This document shows positions 1 to 7,278 of a DNA stretch of 64,000 nucleotides, piece after piece. The stretch is from a bacterium (lineage in GTDB: Bacteria > Patescibacteriota > Minisyncoccia > Phycocordibacterales > UBA918). The translations under genes were made by a program, and so were the position numbers. Numbering within the stretch: the stretch's first letter is position 1; each line of letters starts with the position of its first letter. The notes beneath the pieces are model-generated. The model was not told where the DNA came from. It saw only the letters and a list, made by a program, of their open reading frames with translations, and did not search any database. The stretch is from positions 11,612 through 75,611 of the forward strand of contig JAIYEC010000070.1 of assembly GCA_027487145.1 (NCBI GenBank). The letters are read 5' to 3'.

Positions 1-222
1 AAGGAATTTTACGATTTCGTACGCAAGATCGAATCGAGCTGGCGCTTCCTCTGAAGTAACCTGGCCACCAACTGTGGTGATAGCTGCTTTGATACGGCCA
101 AAGACGGCTGACACTTCCCCTTCAGCAACCGTTGGAAGTACGTGGAAGGCTAGTTCGTAGGACATGAGATCTTTCTCAACTCCTGCGACAGCCTCGGCTG
201 CTGGCATATTTGTATCTGTCAT
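1..222 (-). CDS. rpsF: Ribosomal protein S6 (5' part, runs off window)
   Basis: Small-subunit ribosomal protein that binds 16S rRNA with S18. The reverse strand opens with ATG at 222 and stays open for 74 codons to base 1. It encodes an S6-like segment with YELAFHVLP and a region around GRIKAAITTVGGQ followed by FDLAYEIVKFL, matching the beta-alpha-beta start of S6. The C-terminal part lies left of the window. In many bacteria ssb and rpsR follow rpsF; that cannot be checked here. Confidence 0.85.
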   Translation of the reverse strand, partial: MTDTNMPAAEAVAGVEKDLMSYELAFHVLPTVAEGEVSAVFGRIKAAITTVGGQVTSEEAPARFDLAYEIVKFL

Positions 223-326
223 TATGTTTTGTTTATGGCGGGCGAACCCTCCAACTTGTAACGGGCCAAATCTACCACAAATACCAACCTATATCAAGGT
301 TTTTGAACGTGGTACACTTATGGTGT

Positions 327-1247
327 ATGAAGCGTGTATCAGTTAGTTCTCGCAATAGCATAATTGTCCTTTTATCGGCCCTTTTAGCCCTTTTAGCCTT
401 CGTTTTGTGGCGGCAAGACGATCTCCAGCAAGCCAGAATAAACGCACTTGAAGCAGAACGAGATACTCTCAAAACTGAGCTAGCTTCAAGTACTGTTGCT
501 GCAAGTAGCACCATTACAGCGCTTCAAGCAGAGCTTTTTACCCTTAAAGAGGAGTATGGTCTCTTAAGTGAAGACTACTCTGGTGAACTTGATCGAAACA
601 ATGACTTCCAAAAGCAAATCAGGACCATCAGTCGGACTGTCGGCGTGCTCGATAAGCTCTCAAAAACAGATGAAGAGCTTTTGCAAAAGTACTCAAAAGT
701 ATACTTCTTAAATGAACACTACGTGCCTGAGTCTCTCGCACAAATTGAGAACGAATGGAAATACACTGAGACAAAAGATTTGAAGCTCCACTCAAAGGTA
801 ATCCCCTTTTTCAATGATATGGTAAAAGACGCCAAAGCTGACGGGGTTGATTTGTGGGTAGTGTCTGCCTACCGATCATTTGGTGATCAGGCGGTGCTTA
901 AGGGTCAATACCTGACTACATATGGTAGTGGAGCCAATGCCTTCTCGGCCGATCAAGGCTTCTCTGAACATCAACTTGGGACAACTCTCGACTTTACTAC
1001 AAAAGGTCTCGGGGGTGGACTTGAAGGGTTTGGCGACACCCCAGCCTTTTTGTGGCTGAAAGAAAATGCTCATAAGTACGGCTTTGTCATGTCTTACCCG
1101 CCAAATAACTCCTTCTACCAATACGAACCTTGGCACTGGCGGTTTGTTGGCCAAAAGCTAGCCAAAGACATGCATAGTAGTGGTGCCTTCTTCTACGACT
1201 GGGACCAGCGAAAGATTGATGGGTATCTGGTGAATATATTCGATTAG
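327..1247 (+). CDS. D-alanyl-D-alanine carboxypeptidase (VanY/M15B family)
   Basis: Zinc peptidase that trims the terminal D-Ala from peptidoglycan stem peptides outside the membrane. The 306-residue protein begins with a short basic stretch and one hydrophobic segment (about residues 9-25, signal anchor), then a coiled-coil-like Glu/Leu-rich region (about 30-110), then the M15B domain. The Zn-binding and catalytic signatures SEHQLGTTLDF and EPWHWRF are both visible, as is SAYRSF. I chose ATG 327 because the longer reading frame from 210 overlaps the rpsF start on the other strand and adds an unlikely leader. It stands alone, divergent from rpsF. Confidence 0.88.
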   Translation: MKRVSVSSRNSIIVLLSALLALLAFVLWRQDDLQQARINALEAERDTLKTELASSTVAASSTITALQAELFTLKEEYGLLSEDYSGELDRNNDFQKQIRTISRTVGVLDKLSKTDEELLQKYSKVYFLNEHYVPESLAQIENEWKYTETKDLKLHSKVIPFFNDMVKDAKADGVDLWVVSAYRSFGDQAVLKGQYLTTYGSGANAFSADQGFSEHQLGTTLDFTTKGLGGGLEGFGDTPAFLWLKENAHKYGFVMSYPPNNSFYQYEPWHWRFVGQKLAKDMHSSGAFFYDWDQRKIDGYLVNIFD

Positions 1248-1259
1248 CACATATAAATA

Positions 1260-1287
1260 GCCGGGACGCAAAGCGTCCCGGCTTCTT
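1260..1287. terminator. Hairpin between convergent genes
   Basis: A perfect 10-bp stem, GCCGGGACGC paired with GCGTCCCGGC around an AAA loop, is followed by TTCTTT. It lies between the stop of the carboxypeptidase gene (1247) and the stop of the minus-strand gene at 1288. It can serve as terminator for the plus gene and perhaps for both. Confidence 0.75.
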
Positions 1288-1569
1288 TCATCCTGCAAAA
1301 TCAACCTCATCGCGGTAACGAATGGCGTCATCTGGTTCAGCATAGTCATACCAAAGACAATGATCAGTTGGATCCTCGCTGTCACAATAAGCACATTCGC
1401 CTTCCGGACAGAGATCTTCCCCCCATACCACATACCGTCCATCGAGACGCTGTATCATGTGTGGACCATCATGTCCTTCCGGACGCATGCAGGGTAAGGA
1501 GAGTTTACTCTCGGGTGAACTGTCGAGAACGTCGGTTCTACATACCAAAATTCCACACGTCTTCGTCAT
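1288..1569 (-). CDS. Cysteine-rich small protein, unknown function
   Basis: 93-residue protein that I do not recognise. It holds a CMRPEGHDGPH segment (C-x6-H-x3-H spacing) and a second cluster, LCPEGECAYCDSEDPTDHC, so a small zinc-binding fold is likely. The start is ATG 1569, because GAGGAG lies 7 bases upstream; the frame can be extended five codons further but without support. It follows the 53-residue gene at 1581-1742 by 11 bases, so the two are probably one transcript, both with good Shine-Dalgarno sites. Cytoplasmic: no signal peptide. Confidence 0.65.
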   Translation of the reverse strand: MTKTCGILVCRTDVLDSSPESKLSLPCMRPEGHDGPHMIQRLDGRYVVWGEDLCPEGECAYCDSEDPTDHCLWYDYAEPDDAIRYRDEVDFAG

Positions 1570-1580
1570 CACAGTTCTCC

Positions 1581-1742
1581 TCACAAAGGTTGGCCAAACC
1601 TGTCTCGAACAAGTGCGCCTGCTTCATCGACATAGTATCCTCTGTCGTTACAGAAACGTACACCTTGTTTTTTTGCTGCCTCTTGATTGGTAAAGTATTG
1701 CGGCGAAAAGTCTGGATCTAACTCTGTTTTAGGTTCAGACAT
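1581..1742 (-). CDS. Small hypothetical protein (53 aa)
   Basis: Short reverse-strand frame, ATG at 1742 to TGA at 1581, preceded by AAGGAAGG a few bases upstream. The product is soluble and polar (starts MSEPKTELDPDF, ends FGQPL) and has one cysteine. I know no family for it. It sits directly ahead of the Cys-rich gene at 1288-1569, with which it probably shares an mRNA. The case for it being real rests on the ribosome site, tight spacing and codon use like its neighbours. Confidence 0.55.
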   Translation of the reverse strand: MSEPKTELDPDFSPQYFTNQEAAKKQGVRFCNDRGYYVDEAGALVRDRFGQPL

Positions 1743-1780
1743 AAAAACCTTCCTTTCTTATTTTACCCTATCAAGAAAGA

Positions 1781-1806
1781 ACGACGCTGGCTATAGCCAG
1801 CGTCGT
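1781..1806 (-). terminator. Palindromic terminator overlapping a stop codon
   Basis: Perfect inverted repeat ACGACGCTGG-CTATAG-CCAGCGTCGT. On the minus strand it is followed by TCTTTCTT. The restored stop codon of the frameshifted gene upstream (TAG, 1791-1793) lies in the hairpin loop, which supports that longer reading frame. Confidence 0.6.
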
Positions 1807-2230
1807 AAATGGGCAATCGCATATTTAAGAGCTTTTAAATCTCCCCACGCTATCGCCCGATTGATCGGACCGCCGGTATAATCACGAACCAAAACAAAAG
1901 CAATGCCGTGTTTTTTACAAAGTTTGCGCTTTTTTCAATACGGTCCGTTGCTCGGGCGCAAAACTCTTCCAACTGAGCAGCAGAAGGTTTGTGGAATTTT
2001 CGATACATTCTAACGCCTCGCTGCGTTACCTGTACTGGAAATATCTGACTATCTCTAGGCATTTTCACCCAGAAGTCTATTCCACCAGAGTCTTCTCGTC
2101 TGGTTGCTGGTATGACATACCCTCGTCTCATTTTGAGATTGTTGCGACTTCGACTCAATCGAAAGCCGTGGTAAAGCAACGACGAAACAAAAATTGACTC
2201 CCGTTGAGGGAGCTTTCGATGAATACTCAT
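1791..2230 (-). pseudogene. Frameshifted orphan protein, possibly nuclease-like
   Basis: The frame from ATG 2230 (GGAGGG just upstream) encodes MSIHRKLPQ... and carries EDSGGIDFWVKMP...IFPVQVTQRG, a D-x(n)-Q-x-T arrangement reminiscent of PD-(D/E)XK-type folds (weak inference). After the A6 run at 1930-1935 the open frame degenerates into a hydrophobic tail ending at 1850. One base added there would give RKLCKKHGIAFVLVRDY and run on to a TAG at 1791 inside the terminator. The extended frame is much more protein-like, so I read this as one gene with a one-base deletion or a sequencing error. Confidence 0.55.
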
Positions 2231-2250
2231 CACTCCCTCCAGAAATCTAA

Positions 2251-3108
2251 CTATCTGTCTATGTTATACACCCGTCTAGCGTTTTGTAGAAGCTGGTTAC
2301 GCACTGTCTCCTCATCCTCATTGCGGATAGCGGCGATGGTTTCGTACACTTCTTCTACCATCCACGGTTCGGCTCGTTTGCCACGGTGTGGTATTGGGGC
2401 TACGTAGGGACAGTCGGTCTCCCCGTGGATGCGATCTAACGGCAACGCTCGCACGAGCTCTTCATATACCTTCGCGAAGGTAATCACGCCAGTAAATGAC
2501 ACGGTACCACCCAGTTCAAAAAACTTTTCCGCTTCCATCACTGTGCCAGCATAGAAGTGAACATTAAATGGCACCTTGGCGTATTGCTTGAGTGTCTCAT
2601 ACACGTCGACGTAGACACTACGTCCCGTTGGACTCTCCTCCCCCGGTTTTGGGTTACGGGTATGAATCATGAGTGGTAACTCATGTTCATTTGCGAACTG
2701 TATCTGAGCGATAAAGTTTTCTTCTTGAGTCGCGAAGCTATCTGGTGTGGTGTGCCAATAATCAAATCCACATTCTCCAACTCCTACTACTTTCGGTTGC
2801 TTCACAAGCTCTTCATAAAACGCTTTATTAAACGATTCACCCTTGCTAGTAAATGGCTTGGCGCCTTCACCCGTCTCCTCTTCATCGTGTCGTCCTGGCA
2901 CTGTCTGGATCGGATGCAGTCCGATAATCGCATACATGTGCTCGTACCGCTGCGCGAGCTCTACCGCTTTTGCACTCGTTGATTCTTTTGTTCCGACATT
3001 AATGACTGCCACACCGCGGTCGGCACAGTCTTTGGCTACTGCTTCAACATCCTCAGCAAAGGCAGAAAGGTTTAAATGCGCGTGGGTGTCGATGTATTTT
3101 GCTTTCAT
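2251..3108 (-). CDS. tatD: TatD-family metal-dependent DNase
   Basis: 285-residue TIM-barrel hydrolase of the TatD family (metal-dependent 3'-5' exonuclease or deoxyribonuclease; repair role known in other bacteria). Visible metal ligands: DTHAHLN at the N-terminus, GECGFDYW, MIHTRNP, NVHFYAG and the HGETDCPYVAP motif near residue 220. Length is normal for the family with a small insertion around residues 75-90. The start ATG 3108 has AGGTGA upstream. The neighbour at 1791-2230 is 20 bases downstream on the same strand. Confidence 0.9.
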   Translation of the reverse strand: MKAKYIDTHAHLNLSAFAEDVEAVAKDCADRGVAVINVGTKESTSAKAVELAQRYEHMYAIIGLHPIQTVPGRHDEEETGEGAKPFTSKGESFNKAFYEELVKQPKVVGVGECGFDYWHTTPDSFATQEENFIAQIQFANEHELPLMIHTRNPKPGEESPTGRSVYVDVYETLKQYAKVPFNVHFYAGTVMEAEKFFELGGTVSFTGVITFAKVYEELVRALPLDRIHGETDCPYVAPIPHRGKRAEPWMVEEVYETIAAIRNEDEETVRNQLLQNARRVYNIDR

Positions 3109-3170
3109 AAATCACCTAATCCTCTAAACATATCACACTCAACTCTTGTTTTATAGTACGGTTAACCGTA

Positions 3171-3720
3171 CTATTTAGGTTTAAGGAAGGAATTGATACG
3201 TAGTTCGTAGTCAGAGAATGCAAGGTAATCATGATTGTCCCCTGATAAGGTTTCTAAGCTAATCGAAGATGCAAACATTGCAGTCTTTTCTCTTACTACA
3301 TCATAGAGTGCAGTAGGATCATTGTCATTATGAAATGCCAGTGTAGCCACCGTAAAATCTTTAAGGAGCGACCACCCATCTTTAGACAGGTCATCAGCCA
3401 CAATACTTAGTGGCATTCCAAAAAAGACACATTTCGTTGGCTGGATAACACCTCCGGTAACAGCTTTTAAAGCTAAAATCGTACCGATAGATTTTGCAAA
3501 AAATAAACCATTCACTTCCCTCGCCGACACCGTCTTCTTCAACAATTTTTTTGATTTTTTCTAATTCAGCCTCAAAATTAATATTCTTTTCCTCGGTAGC
3601 CCAATGGTCATAGTGAATAAAAAATACGTTATCAAATTGGTTATCAAAATGTTCAACACATGATTCACCCCACACTTGATTTCTCTTACTCCCTCCGGCT
3701 AAGACTAGTAGTTTTTTCAT
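3171..3720 (-). pseudogene. Alpha/beta-hydrolase-like protein, split by a one-base frameshift
   Basis: Two overlapping frames (3394-3720 and 3171-3545) together encode one protein of about 180 residues. The first starts MKKLLVLAGGSKRNQVW; the second supplies FAKSIGTILALKA, which resembles a nucleophile elbow (A-K-S-I-G-T), then NDNDPTALYD and SGDNHDY, which would give the acid and histidine. The frames join cleanly if one base is added to the A6 run at 3498-3503. Either the gene is broken or the assembly lost a homopolymer base. Hydrolase activity is inferred from the fold pattern only. Confidence 0.6.
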
Positions 3721-3723
3721 GAC

Positions 3724-3968
3724 TTAAAAATTATGCTTAATCCACCATCTTTTGATAAAAGGAAGTGAAAGTGTTGAGAGAAGATATCCTCCGGTTGGAA
3801 CTAAGGCATTAATAAAAGGTTCACTCACACCGATACGATACATAAATAAAACAGCTACAGTATAGGTTACTCCTGCAACTAATCCTCTTCTTGTCTTACT
3901 TACCTCCATGCCTTATCAAGTTCGACACGCTTATTTCGCTCTTGAATTTGTTTTAGTTCAGTTTCCAT
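3724..3968 (-). pseudogene. Small membrane protein of a CPR family, frameshifted
   Basis: The frame from ATG 3968 reads METELKQIQERNKRVELDKAW and then hits a stop. The frame starting at 3909 carries the rest, with two hydrophobic stretches (VAGVTYTVAVLFMYRIGV and a segment ending LSLPFIKRWW). One extra G at 3906-3907 joins them as DKAW-E-VSKTRR, an arrangement I recall from small CPR membrane proteins. The joined protein has about 82 residues: a charged head and two membrane segments. Its start overlaps the mazG-like stop by 11 bases, typical of coupled translation. Confidence 0.55.
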
Positions 3969-4350
3969 ACAATTCTTCGTGGCGTTGTTTTAGTTCGACT
4001 TTTTGTTTGGTTTTGATAACATCCCACATATGTTCAGAAGTCTCGAGGAACGCTGGTGCACGCTGCGAGTACTTAGTGAGACCGTGCTCAATTACCGCCT
4101 CCGCACTTTCGATATACCCAGCGTGTTCAAGTTGTGCTAATACACACGCGTAGTCCCACACGATATCAGAGAGCTCATCTTCAAGATGAACACTATTTTG
4201 TTCTTTTATTTCAGCACGCACTTCTTCAACTTCATCTTTGAGACCACCAAGATACTGTAAAGCAACTTCATCTGCTGGCCGGCCCTGAAGTGATGGGTTG
4301 TTACGAATATTTTCGCGAGCAATATTGAGAATGTCAGAAAAATTTTCCAT
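3958..4350 (-). CDS. MazG-like nucleotide pyrophosphohydrolase
   Basis: 130-residue all-alpha NTP pyrophosphatase; this superfamily hydrolyses (d)NTPs to NMP and PPi. The Mg-binding pattern is present: LKDEVEEVRAEI, then EDELSDIVWDY (E-x-x-E ... E-x-x-D). It is a single MazG-type domain, shorter than full E. coli MazG. It sits 3 bases downstream of a Nudix gene and overlaps the start of the small membrane gene, forming a run with metG of nucleotide-handling genes on the minus strand. Confidence 0.8.
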   Translation of the reverse strand: MENFSDILNIARENIRNNPSLQGRPADEVALQYLGGLKDEVEEVRAEIKEQNSVHLEDELSDIVWDYACVLAQLEHAGYIESAEAVIEHGLTKYSQRAPAFLETSEHMWDVIKTKQKVELKQRHEELYGN

Positions 4351-4352
4351 AT

Positions 4353-4745
4353 CTAAGTAATTAGATTATCGATAAAACCTTTTACTTCCATGAGCTTATC
4401 TTGGGGCAAAAGCCTTTTGTCAGCTTCTTCAAAACTCAACCATTCCCCTCCGGCACCTTCAAGTACTTTGAATTCTTTGATTTCTGTTCGAAATAAATAA
4501 AAATATCTTTCTACTAAGATATCATCGAAATTAGTTACATCTAAAGCTAAAAATTCTATATCTGATTCCGCCAGTTTAATATCTAACTCTTCTTTTGTCT
4601 CTCTTAATATAGCCTCAAGTGGACTCTCTCCTTCTTCAATACTCCCTCCAAAAAATCCCCATGGTGGCAATTTGTGACCTGTGCGATCTTGGATGAAAAT
4701 TTCACCTTCTGAGTTATACGGAACAAGTAGTGATTTTTTCTTCAT
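4353..4745 (-). CDS. Nudix hydrolase
   Basis: 130-residue Nudix enzyme that cleaves nucleoside diphosphate-linked substrates. The Nudix box spans about residues 34-56 (GSIEEGESPLEAI then LRETKEELDI), with the catalytic REU-x-EE part intact and D in place of the usual late G. The substrate cannot be told from sequence. It lies between metG (2-base gap) and the MazG-like gene (2-base gap), so all three are likely cotranscribed as a housecleaning pair behind metG. Confidence 0.85.
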   Translation of the reverse strand: MKKKSLLVPYNSEGEIFIQDRTGHKLPPWGFFGGSIEEGESPLEAILRETKEELDIKLAESDIEFLALDVTNFDDILVERYFYLFRTEIKEFKVLEGAGGEWLSFEEADKRLLPQDKLMEVKGFIDNLIT

Positions 4746-4747
4746 AC

Positions 4748-6187
4748 TTATGCTTCAAGGCGCGGGAAGAGGTTGTCGGGTTTTTTGTTTTGCAGAACCG
4801 CTTCCTTAATTTTTATATTTGCTTCTGGCATGATTGGGAACAATAGTCGGCTGACGATGTAGACGTCGTGTACAAGCTCAGCGATAAGCTTCTTCCCTGC
4901 TTCTTTATCTTCTTTAACAAACTTGAATGGTTCGGTGGCAGTGATTCTTTCATCAAGGTCGCCGACTTTTTTCCAAATGATGTCGCAGGCTCCTTGGAAG
5001 TTATATTGGTCAAGCGCGAGCAAGAACGCCAGGTCAAAGTCGGCGACCGTTGGCTTTTCTATTGGACCATCGAGGTGTGTCTCAGCCATCTTCATCACGC
5101 GGGCGACGAGATTACCGAGGCCATTTACGAGATTCGCTGTATAGTACTCATCCATTTTTTCCCAGGTGAGATCTGAGTCATCAAACGGGTGGACGTGACG
5201 GAGAAGAATGTACCGTGTCGCGTCTGTACCATAGCGAGCAACCATCTCTTGAGGAGAGATAACATTCCCCAGACTCTTACTCATCTTCTGCCCCCCACTG
5301 TTGATGAAGCCGTGGTAGTAGATGGTATCAGTTGGTTTAATGCCGGCTGAGAATAACATCGCTTGGAAAATAATCGACTGGAACCGCACCTGGTCTTTTC
5401 CGGCCAGCTGCAGTGTCTCACCCTCAACCCAGAACTTCTTGAAGTCACCTGCTTCGTTTGGCCAGCCTAAGGTTGAGATGTAGTTCGTGAGTGCATCAAA
5501 CCACACGTACATGACATGGTTATCATCACCAGGAACCGGCACCCCCCAATCCATACGATCTTTTTGTCGTGAGATAGAAAGATCTTCAAGTCCCCCTTTC
5601 ACAAACTCTAAAGCCCACTGCCGGTGCCACTCTGGCGTCACCGATGATTCTTTACTCAATAGTTCAATCAGAGCATCTTGATACTTTGAAAGTCGGAAGA
5701 AATAATTTTCTTCTTCGAGTTCAATCGGTTCCATGTTTGGGTGGTTTGGACACCGCCCTTCAACTAAATCACTCTCACGCAAAAACATCTCATCTCCGAC
5801 ACAGTAGAGACCTTTGAAGGACTTTTTATAGATATCGCCGTTTGCTTCACAACGACGCCAGATCTCTTGGGCGGCTGCTTTGTGAGAATCATCTGTAGTT
5901 CGAATGAAATTGTTGTACGAAAGATTAAGAGCTTCTTTGAGTCGATTAAACTCAGTTGCATAATGGTCGACATATGCCTGACGGCTCTCGCCTTTCTCAT
6001 CGGCCTTTTGAGCAATCTTTTGCCCATGTTCGTCGGTACCAGTATTGAAAAAAACCTCATGCCCCATGAGACGATAGTAACGAGCGAGGGTGTCCGCTTG
6101 AATGACTTCAAGTGCAAACCCGATATGAGGATCGGCGTTCACATATGGCAAAGTAGTGGTGATATATTTAGCTTTTTTCGCTTCCAT
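4748..6187 (-). CDS. metG: Methionyl-tRNA synthetase, catalytic part only
   Basis: Class I synthetase charging tRNA-Met. HIGH-type motif HIGF at residues 21-24; KMSKS at 301-305; a connective-peptide zinc region with CVGDEMF and GRCPNHPN; and the alpha-helical anticodon domain up to residue 479. The C-terminal tRNA-binding/dimerisation (EMAPII-like) domain found in many bacterial MetRS is absent. A stand-alone copy of that domain is encoded at 62991-63329. First gene of a tight run with the Nudix and MazG-like genes. Confidence 0.95.
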   Translation of the reverse strand: MEAKKAKYITTTLPYVNADPHIGFALEVIQADTLARYYRLMGHEVFFNTGTDEHGQKIAQKADEKGESRQAYVDHYATEFNRLKEALNLSYNNFIRTTDDSHKAAAQEIWRRCEANGDIYKKSFKGLYCVGDEMFLRESDLVEGRCPNHPNMEPIELEEENYFFRLSKYQDALIELLSKESSVTPEWHRQWALEFVKGGLEDLSISRQKDRMDWGVPVPGDDNHVMYVWFDALTNYISTLGWPNEAGDFKKFWVEGETLQLAGKDQVRFQSIIFQAMLFSAGIKPTDTIYYHGFINSGGQKMSKSLGNVISPQEMVARYGTDATRYILLRHVHPFDDSDLTWEKMDEYYTANLVNGLGNLVARVMKMAETHLDGPIEKPTVADFDLAFLLALDQYNFQGACDIIWKKVGDLDERITATEPFKFVKEDKEAGKKLIAELVHDVYIVSRLLFPIMPEANIKIKEAVLQNKKPDNLFPRLEA

Positions 6188-6270
6188 AAAAGCTACTTTA
6201 GCATATTTATTGGATCTGATACACGATTAGGTTTTTTAACAGTGTCAGCCTATTTGATTATTTGCGGGTG

Positions 6271-6279
6271 TGCTATAGT
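6271..6279 (+). promoter_or_regulatory. Extended -10 promoter element
   Basis: TGCTATAGT (TGn plus a -10 hexamer) lies 33 bases upstream of the small gene at 6313. No strong -35 is visible at 16-18 bases. The same TGCTATA(G/A)T form recurs at 38808 and 46829. Confidence 0.45.
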
Positions 6280-6312
6280 CTGTCTTCATTTCTAAAAAAG
6301 GGGGATGAAAAA

Positions 6313-6444
6313 ATGCCTACGTTCTTTGAAACCAGCCTGATGGTAGCACTGATTCTTGCTATCTTCATCATCAGTATTATCGGAATCTCGTATTCCGATC
6401 CTGCTCATACGGGCATGATACTTCCAGTAAGTTTTTTGCCCTGA
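6313..6444 (+). CDS. Small single-pass membrane protein (43 aa)
   Basis: Short frame opened by ATG 6313 with GGGGGATG upstream as ribosome site. One hydrophobic segment, SLMVALILAIFIISIIGISY, occupies about residues 8-27. No known family. It is flanked by a promoter-like element at 6271 and a strong terminator at 6463, so it is a plausible independent small gene. Confidence 0.55.
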   Translation: MPTFFETSLMVALILAIFIISIIGISYSDPAHTGMILPVSFLP

Positions 6445-6462
6445 CGGGCTGTGACTTTGGTC

Positions 6463-6503
6463 AAAGCAATCGCTTGTGCACTACACAAGTGATTGCTTTT
6501 TTT
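6463..6503 (+). terminator. Rho-independent terminator
   Basis: A 15-bp near-perfect stem (AAGCAATCGCTTGTG with CACAAGTGATTGCTT) is followed by a T7 tract, 18 bases after the stop of the 43-residue gene. Confidence 0.85.
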
Positions 6504-6554
6504 ATATATTGCTGGTATAACTTGCGTCCGTCATTCCGACGGAGGAGACCACTC

Positions 6555-6842
6555 ATGAAGACCAATGTGAAGACTACCCTTCTCACTGCCGCTCTCGTCG
6601 CCGTCGCCGGCGCTATCGCCACCCAGGTCAAGAAGAGGGGGGTCCGGAACACCGTCGAAGGCATCAAGGATGGCGGCACCAAAGTGCTCGATGCCGGCAA
6701 GAAGTCGATTTTGCAGCTCGTGTCCGACAACACGGACAAGGCGGGCGACGGAGGGTCGATCGAGGGTGTCGGTGGTCAGCTCACCAGCGATACCAACGAG
6801 GGCGACCTCGGCGACCGGGCACTGGAACGCGTCGAAGGCTGA
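6555..6842 (+). CDS. GC-rich small protein with N-terminal hydrophobic segment (95 aa)
   Basis: Starts at ATG 6555 with GGAGGAG 7 bases upstream. The N-terminus (KTTLLTAALVAVAGAIATQV) looks like a signal or membrane anchor; the rest is Gly/Asp/Lys-rich and low-complexity, ending RALERVEG. I do not recognise it. Codon third positions are almost all G or C, very unlike neighbouring genes, which suggests a transferred gene. It has its own terminator at 6883. Confidence 0.6.
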   Translation: MKTNVKTTLLTAALVAVAGAIATQVKKRGVRNTVEGIKDGGTKVLDAGKKSILQLVSDNTDKAGDGGSIEGVGGQLTSDTNEGDLGDRALERVEG

Positions 6843-6882
6843 TCCAGCCCTTCAACGCCAGAACTGCGATCACCTGGTTTCC

Positions 6883-6922
6883 GCCCCGCTGCGCACATGT
6901 TGTGCGGCGGGGCTTTTTCTTT
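6883..6922 (+). terminator. Rho-independent terminator
   Basis: A GC-rich stem (GCCCCGC-T-GCGCACA with TGTGCGGCGGGGC, one bulged T) is followed by TTTTTCTTTT. It lies 40 bases after the GC-rich gene. Confidence 0.85.
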
Positions 6923-6998
6923 TGTAATCAAAAATTAGGTAAGAGTTGCGTAGCGGTAGCGTCAAAAAGAAAAGAGGTTCACTTGTAGGGAGGAATAT

Positions 6999-7157
6999 AT
7001 GGCTACGCCACCGTCACCTCGTTTCACCTGGCTACAGCAGCTCATTATTTACGTCTTGGTCATTCTTTTCATTCTTTCTGCCTATGACAAATTTGCAAAG
7101 GCAGACTTTTGGGATGACCTAAACAACAAAAAAGTAGTGCCTGAAGCTTCTGAATAA
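6999..7157 (+). CDS. Small single-pass membrane protein (52 aa)
   Basis: ATG 6999 has a strong ribosome site, AGGGAGGA, 5 bases upstream. The protein has one membrane segment (LIIYVLVILFILSAY, about residues 16-30) and a polar tail ending VVPEASE. No family recognised. It has a terminator-like hairpin 90 bases downstream and reads like a short monocistronic gene. Confidence 0.55.
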   Translation: MATPPSPRFTWLQQLIIYVLVILFILSAYDKFAKADFWDDLNNKKVVPEASE

Positions 7158-7248
7158 TTATAGCCAACAAAAACTATCTGGGTTATTTCTTTGTTAGCCA
7201 CCGTCGCCAAACGGTATCTATCAAAGCAATACACTCATGCCACTCACG

Positions 7249-7278
7249 CTGCGCCTTTCTTGGGCGCAGTTTTCTTTA
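7249..7278 (+). terminator. Terminator before glyS end
   Basis: Stem CTGCGCC / GGCGCAG with TTTCTTG loop, then TTTTCTTT. It ends within the last codons of glyS, which is convergent. Confidence 0.6.

Noticed and set aside
210..326. Longer N-terminus for the carboxypeptidase (start at 210)
   Set aside because: The extra 39 residues overlap the rpsF start region, contain no signal and are not needed; ATG 327 directly precedes the hydrophobic anchor.
1930..1935. Programmed -1 frameshifting at the A6 run (minus strand GAAAAAAGC)
   Set aside because: The zero-frame codons are GAA AAA AGC, so the classic A AAA AAG tandem slip does not fit, and two nearby genes show the same one-base defect; an indel is simpler.
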